From contig DF240096.1 in the NCBI GenBank assembly GCA_000507305.1, forward strand, positions 62,001-126,000: a stretch of DNA of 64,000 nucleotides. Direction: 5' to 3'. The stretch is from Breviolum minutum Mf 1.05b.01 (lineage: Eukaryota; Sar; Dinophyceae; Suessiales; Symbiodiniaceae). Numbering within the stretch: position 1 is the first letter of the stretch; the number at the start of each line of letters is the position of its first letter. The notes beneath the pieces are model-generated. The model was not told where the DNA came from. It did no database searches and saw nothing but the letters and a program-made list of their open reading frames with translations. The translations under genes were made by a program, and so were the position numbers. Below, one piece after another: positions 11,388 through 23,326 of the stretch.

Positions 11388-14300
11388 TGCTCAATTCGGC
11401 AGAGGGAAGACGAACACACAGTAGCCCTTTGCCCCTTCAGCCAGGATTCTAATGATACCACTGGCCAGGTTTTTTTGTAGCCCAGCTTGTCCTCCTGGGT
11501 GCTTTTCAATTCAAGGGTTCAAGCAGCATTCGCTTATAGCACATTGAGTTTAGATACGTCAAACTGACTGCACTTTCGTATTACTTTTGTGTGTCAATTC
11601 TTGGATGGCCGGAGACTCCCGAATGAAGAGCATTGTTTAACATATTATTATTGTTACCTTTGTCCCTCGCAACATTAAGATCTTGGCGGGTACGCGGTAC
11701 GCGTATGTACGCGTAACCAATGGTAGTAGCAGGATCGTTGCACAGCCCGCGCCATTTGCTTGAGGAGTTGAGCATACTGTTATAGGTACTACTATTACAT
11801 ATACTATTCTTTTAGTAGCCAGAAAGTTGGAGTGGTGTGCGACAAAAGTAAAGCAGCCGGCTGCTATTTTTTGCTTCGCTCCATTGATTTTACTAAGAAA
11901 CTGGGCAGCGAGAAAGCGTGGCAAATCATGCTTCAAGAAAGTTCTACATTTTTCGATCTTTTCATGCGGATAACTTAATTCTATAGATGATAGATGGATG
12001 TTTCAGCTGACTGGAACCATCTTTGCAATTCAGAAATCGAGCCGTTTTTCTTTGCGCAACTGGCCATAACTGGCCTGCGCTGCCCATAATCCAACTGGAC
12101 CCAGAAAAGGATAGAAAAGGTCCCAAGCCTGGTGACCCACGTGACGGGAACCGAGCGTTGAGACATTTTGCCACTTTTCCTGTCCCAAACGCCCGGTAGA
12201 GGTCAAGTACCTCCTGAAAGATGAGTGTGAGAGTGATAATTTGAAATGATTTGATTCAAGATAGCGGCATTAAGCGACTTTAGTCCTTTGAAACGAGGAG
12301 CTATATATTCCCTGTATTGTTCTTCAATTTTGTCCAAGGCATAGTTTTGCAAGTTAGATCCACACGATATATTGCTCTGTTGAGCACCCGCAACCAGGCA
12401 TAAATGTGACGGGCGCCAATACTTGCACTGTCCTACCCACTGATGGTACCCATCGTGGCGCTGTTGAGCTTTGCAACTACCATTCTACATTCATATTCTG
12501 AGCCTCTATGAAAGGTATCGAAAGGTGCTGTGGAATCACGTGTTGCTAGGTGTTGTGTTCTCTTTTGTTCTATTCACGCCTGTTGATATCTCTTGACAGA
12601 TTCGGTTTCATCCATGCAAGCTTTACAAGTGCTTCGTAATGTTGGCGTTATGTTTGCATCCAGTGGTTGGTGGCAAGTAGAGGCAATTAGATCACACCGT
12701 CCGTGAGAAGCTCCGCCTCCTGATGGAGGGGCATCGGGGCTTGCAATCCAAATCGATCCAGCGTTGGCACAGCCACCATGGACTGTGCCGTTGCAGACTC
12801 AAGTGAGACGCTTGAATATGAGTTACCTCGATTTACCTCGAGTAGTTTGAGGCTCTCGGCTCCTGAAATCAAAAGGGATGGTACCGTGAAAACTATGCTC
12901 AAGAAATATCCTGGAATGCTCATGAATGCTCTAAGCCAAAGAAAACACATGAATACATATTATTATATAACACTCTATACTCTAAGGATCCGTGTGATTC
13001 ACAGTTCCGTCAACAGAGGTCGGTGTGTGAGCGCTTGTGCTTGTGTCTTAAAGCTAATATCCAACATTTGACAATCAGGGCATAATGTGAACCTTGACAC
13101 TTACGCAGAAAAGTGAGTCTTGGATCCCTACTTGGATAATGGATGGTGATGGTCGGTATGAAGGCGCCCAAGTGATTTGCACTCCGGACAGCTGCCTTTG
13201 CAGCAGCAAGACTTGAGGTATCAACTACTGTCAACTACACAACATTAATCTAAGAAGGTCAAGAAAAGGTGAATAAGTTTAGCATACATGGCGCGACATG
13301 GTGCAATTTTCTTCCGTAAATTTCTTACTGGTTAATGACATACTACGTATGGGTCTCAATGATGCTGTGGTGGTGAGAATCCAATGTTCTCGAGACTTCT
13401 CGAGACCGTGTGGGTGATGTCGGTATGAAAAATCTCTGAGAAAAAAATGGAAACATGAAAAAGCTTGGTCTTGATTATTTTGATCATCTTGATCTTGCAA
13501 TATCTTCAATGCCTCAAACGCCTCAGACTGCTCGAGATTTGCAACATGGTTGTAGCATGTTGTAACCATGTATCATTGGACCACCTTGTCTCATCGGGCG
13601 GGCATGGCAAGTCACATGCCTCTAAACAGCCCAGCGCCCGACTAATCCTCTCTTCCTGGGTGGTCGAGCCCTTTGCGTTGAGCCTTGGGTACACTGGCAG
13701 ATCCGTGAAAAAACATTGAAATCCTGTTGACCTAACGAATCAGTGCATGATAGTCAATGTGATTATTTACAACATGATCAATATACTAGTATGCGGCAGT
13801 ATGCAAGGAGTTTGTTGCATGATGCATGTTTTACTGTGAAAAAATTTGCAACCTGATTGCAACCCCATTTGCACAGTAATTGTATAATTGAATCCTGCCC
13901 ATGATACTGGTACTGGTAAAAGTCACAGGTAGTATGATTCACTTGAACAAAATTGATAATTGATAGATGTGTGATATGGATGTTTGATTATCATAATTAT
14001 GGATACCTCCAAATAATGATAAACATCGATAAACTGTCACAACTGGCGGTTTACCCAACCACCCTTTTAAGTAAGCGATATTTTGGATAATCCCCCCTTG
14101 ACGTACGCGTATTGAACTGTACAGGCATGAAATAACATGAAATCATGCTGTTTAAAGTTCAATCTAGGTCAATATATATATATATATTTATTTTATTTGT
14201 ATATATGTGTAATTATGTATATATATACATATATATATATACATTTTGTTTGGGGGGAATATTTTGGTGTGATATCACATCCGTGTGCCCAACGCAAAGG

Positions 14301-16539
14301 TATAATCTCCAATCTGCACTGTTGAAGTTCAAATCGTTGAATTCGTCTTCGGCACGCTTGAGCTGCTGCGCGATGCTCCATTTTCACAAAAGTGTTTCTG
14401 TTTTCGCCTCAAGCAGCCGTGGATTCGGATTTTTCCGCTGCAGTGGATGTACGCAGCCGGTTATGGTCGATTACATAAGATCTAAGGGCTTGGACTGCTT
14501 GCACTATTTTGTTTTACAGTGGTCAAAGGATTGAAACAGTCTTGTGATGGTATTCATGACTGAAGCTGGCTGGAAGAATGGAAGTAAGAGATGTGTAAGA
14601 TCATATCGTGATGTGAGATCCTTTGACTCCTTGATACCCTCAGTATTACTTTTTATGCTTCTGACTTGACAAACTGAACACTGCTCACATGAAAGATGCG
14701 CCATCAAACTGATGTAATTCATGAAGATTGCGACATTGTACTTGGCATTCCTATTTTTGCGACCAGCTGTGCTACGTCCTGCACTGTGACTGCGGTACAA
14801 GGCTTTTAAGGCAGACGCTTCTCCAGTCCAGCAGAGTCCTGCAATTTTTTCGCACACACGGGGATTGACGACTGTGGGATTTGCATTCCGGAAGTGTTGG
14901 ATGTATTTGGAAGGTTTATTGATGTTCCTTAATTGTTGTGGCATGCAACTGAAGCACCTTGAAAGCAACAATCCGCGGTTTCCTTTTTTGAAAATTTGTA
15001 TGCATTCATCAATTTGTTGTGCTATTTGCTTGTGCATTTGCAACACATGCACATTCGGAAGATGTGATCCCCTTTCTTGGGCTGAAAACACATCAGCGCA
15101 CAACACACAGCAACACAAGCCACAAAACAAGCCAGTCTTCTCGCATCTTCCTGCAAAGCTTTGATATGTTTGAAGTTTGAACTGCGGTATGCACGGCTTG
15201 GAGTACCTTTTTTCTGGCTGAAGGAATATTCAGCAGGACTCTGTGCGACTCACATCTCTTAGTAGAAAGCGAGATTGGATACAAAACTATACAAAACTCG
15301 CTTTGGATCTTACAAAACTATAAGTATACAAAACTGTACTGGCCGGCAATTGGGCACTCAGAGGAGTGTGTTCAGCAAGCTAGCACCAGTTGGAGCCAAC
15401 TCCAATTGGTTGGTGCTCCATTGATGGAACTAGAGCCTTGTTCGTTGAGCACTGGCTTTCCCTTCTTCTGTTTAGAGTCTTTGTAAATGTATGGAAAACA
15501 TGTCATGAGTCATGAACAAATAAACAAATAATCTTCAATTTCAGCTCCACATACTGTTTTTCACCATTTGCCTACGTCGTACGTGTTGGTTTCATTTCAG
15601 TTGTAGGTTCCATCCTTGTGCGCGACGTTTCGGTCGGTCAATGTTAGTCTCCAACCTCCTGAGGGCTTGGAGCTCTGACTGAGGGTTGACCAAAAGTTGA
15701 CACCGAAAGTCATATCTTGTCATGGCGTCATGGCATGTTTTTTTCAAGTCTGTTTCGCTGAAACTTATGCATCGGTTATACTTCTTTGGAGTCCTTGAGA
15801 ATCGTGTTTCGATCTTGATCAACCCTTGTATCGTTGAGTGGTGGAAGTGAGTCTCTGGAAATGATGTGTGACGCGGGCAAGAAGGCGTGACTTTGCCCGA
15901 AAGTGTTGTCTTTCATGTCAAGACGAGATTCTCACACAAGGTCAACCAAGGTCAAAAAAGAACAGAACTGACCCCCCCAAACAATACACCAGATGTGTTG
16001 TTTAAATTACAAGTGGGCATTTCCAAGTTGGTGCTGTCTATTTGAGTTGATGCTGTGTAGTTGGGGAGCTGGGACTATTCAGGGAAGAAATTAGCCCTGT
16101 GCCAAAAAACTGTGGCCGTATTTTGTAAAACATGAAGTATTTATCCTGCAGGGATGTTGAAAACATGTGAGACAGGTATTTAGCCTGAGAGGCGATATCA
16201 TATGAACAGCCTTCGAAAGCCTTATGATTAGTATCGTATAAGAACAGCAGATTGTACTCCGATTTACTTTATGCAAACAGGATTTGCCGTGTGTGTGATG
16301 ATTCGAACCAAAGGTATCAATCTTGCGCTTACAGATAGGGGACTATTTGAATTTGTATCTATGATCACATGCTTGCTGCTTGATTACTATTTTGTATTAT
16401 CTTCATGCTATCGCCAGAAGAGATACCAGTAAGAATTGCCTCTCTGGATGCCCCACTCATCTTAATATGTTTATTATCTTTGATTTGCCGACATTTTGAC
16501 TTGATGATCCTTCATTTGTGCTCTTCGTAAAGACTTCAG
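11388..16539. other. Gene-poor stretch
   Basis: I see no exon here that I can assign. Weak + strand candidates are about 12694-12800 (REKLRLLMEGHRGLQSKS), about 13140-13215 (DGDGRYEGAQVICTPDSC) and about 14319-14420. AT-rich microsatellite runs occur near 14170-14240. A 208-codon open frame on the minus strand at 14504-15130 is discussed under findings. Confidence 0.4.
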
Positions 16540-16629
16540 GGAGCAGAGCTTGCCAAGCAAAGGGTTCACGAGATGGCTGCAGAGAAGAAGGCTGGGAATG
16601 CCCAAAAGCCTCCTGTGTTTCCGTTTAAG
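16540..16629 (+). CDS. Orphan exon candidate
   Basis: After a TTCAG acceptor the frame reads GAELAKQRVHEMAAEKKAG and continues NAQKPPVFPF. It is rich in Lys, Ala and Glu, like a helical or coiled-coil segment. GC content rises sharply compared with the flanks. The 3' limit is uncertain and no neighbouring exon could be joined to it. Family unknown. Confidence 0.35.
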
Positions 16630-17012
16630 CTGAGTAGCTGTAGTGATATTATTTTATTTTATCCTACCCACCCCCCCAACTATGGAAAAAGGGGAGGGAC
16701 CTCCGGAAATGTTATAACTTACACTTTTAATAGTGGTGGTGGGAAAAAAGTGAGGTACATTTATTTTGTTGTATGAAGAGTAGAGGTAAAGTATAAGTTG
16801 GAACTTCGATAGATCTGAACGAACATATCAGATACATGGTCTGTGCACAAAACCATGGAATGATTCTGATCCTTTTCAAGCGATTTAGGGCCACGGCTGC
16901 AACACCCAGCATTTTGCCATACTTGTCAGGGCTTTGGTAGGCTATGGTAGGGAGTCATGGAAATGCAACTTATGATTTAAACTTCCTACTAAAAATATAA
17001 AAATGATATGTA

Positions 17013-17136
17013 AATATGTAACTTACATCATCTCCAAATGTAAGTTACATATTCGTACACCCCCCTCTGCTCTTTTTTGGGGGGCGGTCCAAATGTAATA
17101 TTGCAAGTGGTAGGCATCAAAATAAATATTACATTT
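17013..17136. repeat. Three consecutive stem-loops
   Basis: Hairpin 1 has perfect 16-bp arms at 17013-17028 and 17038-17053 (core ATGTAACTTACAT / ATGTAAGTTACAT) with a 9-nt loop. Hairpin 2 has arms CCCCCC at 17060-17065 and GGGGGG at 17079-17084. Hairpin 3 has perfect 12-bp arms at 17091-17102 and 17125-17136 (AAATGTAATATT / AATATTACATTT). They are packed within 124 bp in a stretch with no gene. Confidence 0.75.
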
Positions 17137-17877
17137 AGAAGGTATAGGGGCTGGTTATGGCCGGTTAATGTAAATGACAATTAGCCTGGTACCCCGTTAA
17201 TCTGGTGGGGATGCTATTTTACATGATCTTGAATTTGCAGTTGAACTACCTCAGCCCAAACTGCTGGACTTGAGAAATTGAAACAACCCCAAACTATGCT
17301 GAACTCGCTTAAAGTCATTTAACAAACCTGTCTCGGTAGCCTCCATAGCAGAGTCAATCGCCAGGGACATGCGATGATGGTGGAAGACGACCAAGAGCTG
17401 GACAACGCAGTGCCCTACCGAATAGTTTGCGAGGACAGTTTGCCACATGCGAGCAGATCTCTTTGGAGGGTTGTGTTTCTATAGTGTTTCATCTTAACCA
17501 TTTGTCATAAATATGAAGATCCATTGCAGCACCGCACATTGACATTGAGAGCAGCATCAACCAGTATGTAAGTCAATTCTATATGTGTATGCGACCTCTT
17601 CTCAAGTCATGGTCCTTTGTCCAACTCAGATGTTTTGGCTGCTCTGGGACTCGAATGAGTCTTTTTAGCAAGCAGACATCACTTTGATTCCTAGCAAAGG
17701 ATTCGATTGGCAACAGGTTTCTCACACATGGAGTAAGGGCAACAGCAGACCCATCCTTGCTTGGTCCTTTCACAAACATGTCTTTTGGAAGCAAAACGAA
17801 GGTCGTTTGGTATAGAGCGAGATGACTTAGTCACTATATGTCAATAGTGGTCGTTGGCTTTGTACGTCCTGTGGTCC

Positions 17878-19728
17878 ATGGCGCTTCGCTGTAGACCTGC
17901 CCTTCAATCTGCTTGGCCAACACAGCCTGTCCAGCCCAGGAGAGTGGGTCAAGTCTCTGATTCGTTTCTGTTTTGCCACCGCAAGTGGTGGTTCAGTAAT
18001 GGACTCTCCCAGATGGAATATGAATTCACCCAGATGGATGTGTGACAAACATTAGATTATTCACCAGATTCAACGATTCTTCAATATTTGATTTTCTTGA
18101 TCCTGCAGGAGCATACCAGAACGAACTAAACTTCTGCGTAACAAACTGGCTGGTGTGGCTGGAGTACAATCTTGGCCTTGGCTGCGTCGGACAGTATCAA
18201 ATCTTAAAGCAGTTCCGGGCGTCAATGAATTGCTGACTTTCTGGTTTGGACCAGAGATACTGAATGCTCGGCAGCGGCTAAATGACATCGACTATCTTCG
18301 TGGTCGACAGAAAATGTGGTATATGAGTGGTACCAAGCACGACGAAACTGCGAAGACATTTTTACCGCTCTTGCAGAAGTACGACCCAAAGGCCTCAACA
18401 GCAGTGGAGTTGGAGTCGGACGAGGTGAATTTGGCCAAGATCGTTTTGTTTGACCAGATCCTTTGCTCAATGTGGGCTCTTTTCAGTTTTCTCAGCAAAT
18501 AGACTGTACATGACTGTACTAAAGTGTGAACTATCTGTGGTAGAGGCTCTCCTTTCGAGCAAAATGCCGCTGTTCTCAGGATTCCCCGCAATGCTTTTAG
18601 AGGAACTGCAGATGCGTTTGCTTATGATGAGGCTGCATGTTGCCTGCCCAGTATTAGAGCACTTGTTTGCACACCTTTTGCATCGTTGTGTTATGCGTTT
18701 GTTTGTTCATGCTTTGCAGAAGGACGTTTCTGAAGACCTCCTATATTTTTTTGCAAAGAGACTGTCAAACATCACATCGTGATCTCTTGGAGATATTTAG
18801 CTAATTGATGGGCAAACTTTAGTGGAGCCCTATCTGGGGCTATTTCCCTGCCAGGTGTTGTCAGTGACGCCTTTCTGAGGGGCAGCTTTGCAAGCTCTTG
18901 TTGTGCTGCTGAACTGCTGTGTGCAGTTCAGCCGCTGGTCCATGCGGAAGGCCCTGGTGATAGTCGAACACAGCTTGGAATGCGTATCCTACGAGAGAAC
19001 ATGCAGCGTTTTCCTGATGAAGTTTCGAAGATGATCTTCCAGGCAGGTTTAGCCATGAGCCTTGCTTCGACTATCTTGTGAATCCAGTCCCCCCACAGAC
19101 TCACCCATAGACTCAATTCATTTTTTTAAACACTAATTTAAGAAATATCAGGTTATTTTTTAGAGCTAAAGCCTTGGCGAAAGACAGCCTTCTATTGAAA
19201 GCTAGGTGGGAGGCGAGCTTCTCAGTTTGGGTGTGAGAACTGGCCAATGAAGGTGAGTCAGTTCGCAAGGACCAACACCGCTGCCTCCACAACATACATT
19301 TCTGACTGTCGCTCATGTTCCCGTTGTTAGGGGCCTGCGTAATCCCCACCAGATGTACCCCAAAAGTTAAACATGGAGTTCGCGAGAGTTTGGCAAAATA
19401 TGTTTTTTGGCGAAGATGGCCGATCCCATGTAGAAGGATCTGGATCAACCCTCATATTACTGTTGTTTATATGATCATCTTTGTAGGACTTAATTGATTA
19501 ATTGATTAATAGTGTTTTGCTTTTTGTGTCCAATGCAGGGGGCTTCTAGGTGACTTTCATGCGATCAAACTGAAGCAGAATGAATGCCAAACGCTTGTGA
19601 TGGAGGCAATTCTGTCCCACGATGCGCACGGAGCTGTGTTGCGACGTTTTGGTCGATACCCTCATCGTAATCTGCTTCTCGGGCGTGAGAGCACAGCCGA
19701 GGAGTGGGCACCAGTCGCAAGATGTTGA
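17878..19728 (+). CDS. DUF924 family protein
   Basis: A small alpha-helical family of unknown biochemical role, found in bacteria, plants and algae. Main exon 18109-18456 carries the N-terminal signature LLTFWFGP and ends NLAKIVLFDQ. Exon 18580-about 18634 continues with IPRNAFRGTADAFAYDEA. A small piece near 18720-18758 (DVSEDLLYFFA) may be an exon. Exon 18927-19046 carries PLVHAEGPGDS, and the last exon, 19550-19728, carries RRFGRYPHRN then LLLGRESTAEEW and a TGA stop. The join 19046/19550 is GT-AG and in phase. The join 18456/18580 requires a GA donor (CA|GATCC). The first exon is tentative: ATG 17878 starts MALRCRPALQSAWPTQPVQ, basic and lacking acidic residues, like an organelle-targeting leader. 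About ten residues between the second and third blocks are unplaced. Confidence 0.85.
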
Positions 19729-19971
19729 AATTGGTCAAGTTCAAATGTTCTTTTGGCGTACTGTGGCAGTGGTGGGTGATTCATGGTGAACCTGCTGAGC
19801 ACAATGATTCATAGGCACTGCAGCTGCCTGAATCTATTGGTTTGCATCTGAGGTAAATGGATACTGTAAATAAGTTTGTAGCACAAAATGTTGGCAGCTC
19901 TTCCAAGGTCACCCCAAGTACATCATACCAGTCTTGCTATGGAAAAACGTTGTATCGAATGAATCATCGCA

Positions 19972-20466
19972 ATGGCATCCCTTTGCCCTTCAGCACTCTC
20001 GTTGACCGGTAACAACCCTGCTCATATGGGCAGCCCTGAGAAGCAGGAACTTGCGTGGTTGAATTCTGCAGACTGTCCTGGATGGGCCCGAAGCCAGATG
20101 CGGAAAGAAAAAGCACCATTTGGAGGGGCACCACGGGGGATTGCAAATGATTGCAAGTACAAAGTTGATCTCATCTTGATCAATGTTTTTATGTGAGGTC
20201 TTGTTGTGTTTTTTTGTGCTGAATATTTATTTGTTTATGTTTTTTATGTCTTTAGTTTTTCATATATGATCTAAAATCTTCTTACTATTTTTCGGGTGAT
20301 TGGTCTTATACAGGCTGGTAAGCATTTTGGTGTGGTAAACGCATCGTTAGACAGACTCTGGCAGCTGACAGTCTTTGAGACCGTAGAAGATTTGTACAGC
20401 AACCCGCGGGAACTAAAACGTCACGTTTATCAAGATGTTCCAAAACTTGATTCATTTTTGATGATG
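19972..20466 (+). CDS. Short unrecognised gene, first two exons
   Basis: Exon 19972-20127 starts with ATG (MASLCPSALSLTGNNPAHMG), contains ELAWLNSADCPGWARSQ and ends APFGG at a GC donor. Exon 20314-20466 follows in phase 0 (HFGVVNASLDRLWQL, then VFETVEDLYSNPRELKRHV) and ends at GTGATT. Both exons are whole-codon length. A third piece near 20830-21005 (LAGSAFNQCIASLEVVCIEG) may be downstream but does not join cleanly. No family is recognised. The gene begins 243 bp after the DUF924 stop on the same strand. Confidence 0.5.
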
Positions 20467-21540
20467 GTGATTGTGTTCCTCATGACCCCTTGTTGAAACA
20501 GGTATAATATAAACAGGTTGAAGTTGACTGAAGAGTGACCCTTTCTGAACGGCTGAAAAGTGGAGGACGGATCCCTTCACAGCAAGTCCTTCGCCCACAC
20601 AGACAAGGGTATGTGCTCCTGCCTTGCCGACGCGTATAATTTTCACTCTGTTGTTGCCTTGTCAAAGTAGGTCCGTTCAGTTCCAAGCAATCAAAGTCTA
20701 TCGAATTACATCGAATCCGATGAAATGCCAGGTTTTAGAAGTGTTTTATATGTTAGACTTAGAAGTACAGCATACAATAGATATAATGATATAAATACCT
20801 TGCACTTGTTTTGTGGCTTTGCTGTTCAACAGACTCGCCGGCAGTGCTTTCAATCAATGCATTGCAAGCTTGGAAGTTGTGTGTATTGAAGGCAGTGTCT
20901 TGACTTTGCGTCAGAGGTATTTTATGGGTATGACTCTCATGAACTACAAAGCTGCCGAGGGACCCAGAAACACGCGTGTAAAAACACTGAAAATCTCTGA
21001 AATATAGCGCCATGTCATGTCCCGCTATGTCGCACCATGTACTGTAATTGTTTTAGACCTTTTTGGCTATCGTATTCATGATAGTCAATCGAACCTTGAT
21101 TGGCTTCACTTCCAAGCAACTTCAATATAGGCAGTGTCGTTTTTAACCCAGCTGCTTTGATGACAATGGTTACAATCTCCACCAGCGACCTTGCAATCGG
21201 GGCATGAAATGGCATTGCCGAGGCCCCACCCAATCAACCTTGGATTGAGTTAAGGCGCTGAGAGCCGTGGGCACTTGGGGTGAAGGGCCCAGTTAGGACA
21301 GAGAACAACGGATGAGGTGGACAGGAATCCCATTGTAATCATGGATATGTGGCACATCCCAGTGTTTGTTGTGGGTCATAAGTTGAGAACTAGCTTGGAG
21401 ACACCCACAGAACTAACAGAATCTGCAAGGACAGTAAGTTGAGGAGATTAGAAGAGCAAGGTTGCCAAGTGCCTTGTTTTGCATGGAGGCAGTGTATGAC
21501 TGCCTCCTTCATCCTTTAATGCGTTCGCAGCAATTTTGTC

Positions 21541-23293
21541 ATGCCGCAAAGCTGTCAAAAGACACTTTATGAAACTTTTGCGGCCACCTCAATTGTAAGG
21601 CTGTGGCACTGGTTCCTATTATGGCTGTGCTGTCCAGTGATGTCCAAACCAGCTACGATGAAAGCTGTGAGCTACGGCCCCGTGCCCTTGAAAAAAGCCG
21701 GCGCTGGTGCTGGCTTACTGGCGCAAGATGACTGGATGGTGGAAGCGGCGAAACCAATGTGGGGCCTGCGGGGACGTGATGACTTGGGCATCATAAGCCA
21801 GCTGGGAGCCAATACAATCCGCCTTTATGGGAACAATCCGAAGCTTGGAATCTGCAAAGCAGTAACAAAGGTCTTGTTTAACGCGTTTGAAGCTGAATTT
21901 GTCATTTGATGTCATGATTATGGTGATTATGTCTCATATGTCATATTATGTCAAAGTAATGAATTTTAATGCTTTGTCGTGATATGTCATGACTGTATTC
22001 ATTGGACCTGTGACAAGTCTACAGAAGCGTCCATTTGTTTGTCTATGTTTCTCCAGTTGAATCATGGAACCAGGAACGAAAGTCACAAAAGCTTTTTGGA
22101 CGAAGCTCATGAACAGGGCCTAAAGGTGGTACCAGGTATGAGCGATTTCCCGTATACTCAGATGGTTCCTGGCCCATGCATTCAAACGCACTACGACTGC
22201 TTCAATCAGAGCCGGGATTCCTACGCACTGAACCTTCAAACAGGTTTCTTGACTGAGTTCCAGGAGTATCATCCTGCACTTTCTTATTTCATCCTCATCA
22301 ATGAACCAGATTTGAAGATGCCGTCTACAACGACTACAGAGCCTGGTGGACCTAAACATATGGCCAGAGCTGTTGTGAGTGCTTTTGATGGTCTTTTGGA
22401 AGCAGAGAAATTGGCAAATGTCACTGGAAACTTGGCTCTAGAGCTTGGAAGGTTTGGCATATGGAGTTACATGGAGCGAAGCCGCAGAGAGACACCACTT
22501 TCCAGATGTCTTCACTTGTTAACGATTCAACACAGTTTGTATTTTGACAGTACACATGTCTATAATTCTCTTTACACATGTGAACAATGCATACTATGTA
22601 ATATAATAAGTGATATAATCTAATAGAATATAATTCAATAATATATATAATATACTGTACACGTGGTATGTACAATGCTTCTTCATACATGGTATGGTTG
22701 CAGTTTAGCCGTTGTTGTCTTTGCAAGTGGTTTCATTGCAGAAAAATATTACTCCTAAAGAAACCAGGAGAAGCAGACCCCTTCAAAGCCCACGGGCTTT
22801 TTGATGTCTTTGATGTATGGATAAACATATCCAGCAACTCCAATGTGTTCAACCGATTTCAATCATGCCTGGAGGCAACCAACAGGACCAGTTCGCAAGT
22901 CCAATAGTTAAATCAAGTACACAGATGTACACTGTACAATCATTTTGTTTGGAGTTGGAGCTGTTTGGAAGAGAGCCTAGAGCATTTGAGCCCTGTGAAA
23001 AAAGGACAATTTCAACATTGTCATTTCTCATTACGTTTTATTTTTTCCAACTGTCTTGTGTGAGATGTTTCTTCTTGCAGATGTATATATAATATATATG
23101 TTCCAGGTTCCGGGTCCCCCCCCACCCCCCCTGCCATGGTCATGGTCATAACCCATCAACCCCCCTCCCCCCTGTGGAATGGGTGGGTCCTGGGAAGGGG
23201 TGGGGGTCATCCAACTCGAACCAACAGGAATGCAACTGGTAGGATAAGATGAAGAAAGTTGGTTTCAAGCAAGAGAAGCATGTATGTTGAAAN

Positions 23294-23326
<33 letters not shown>

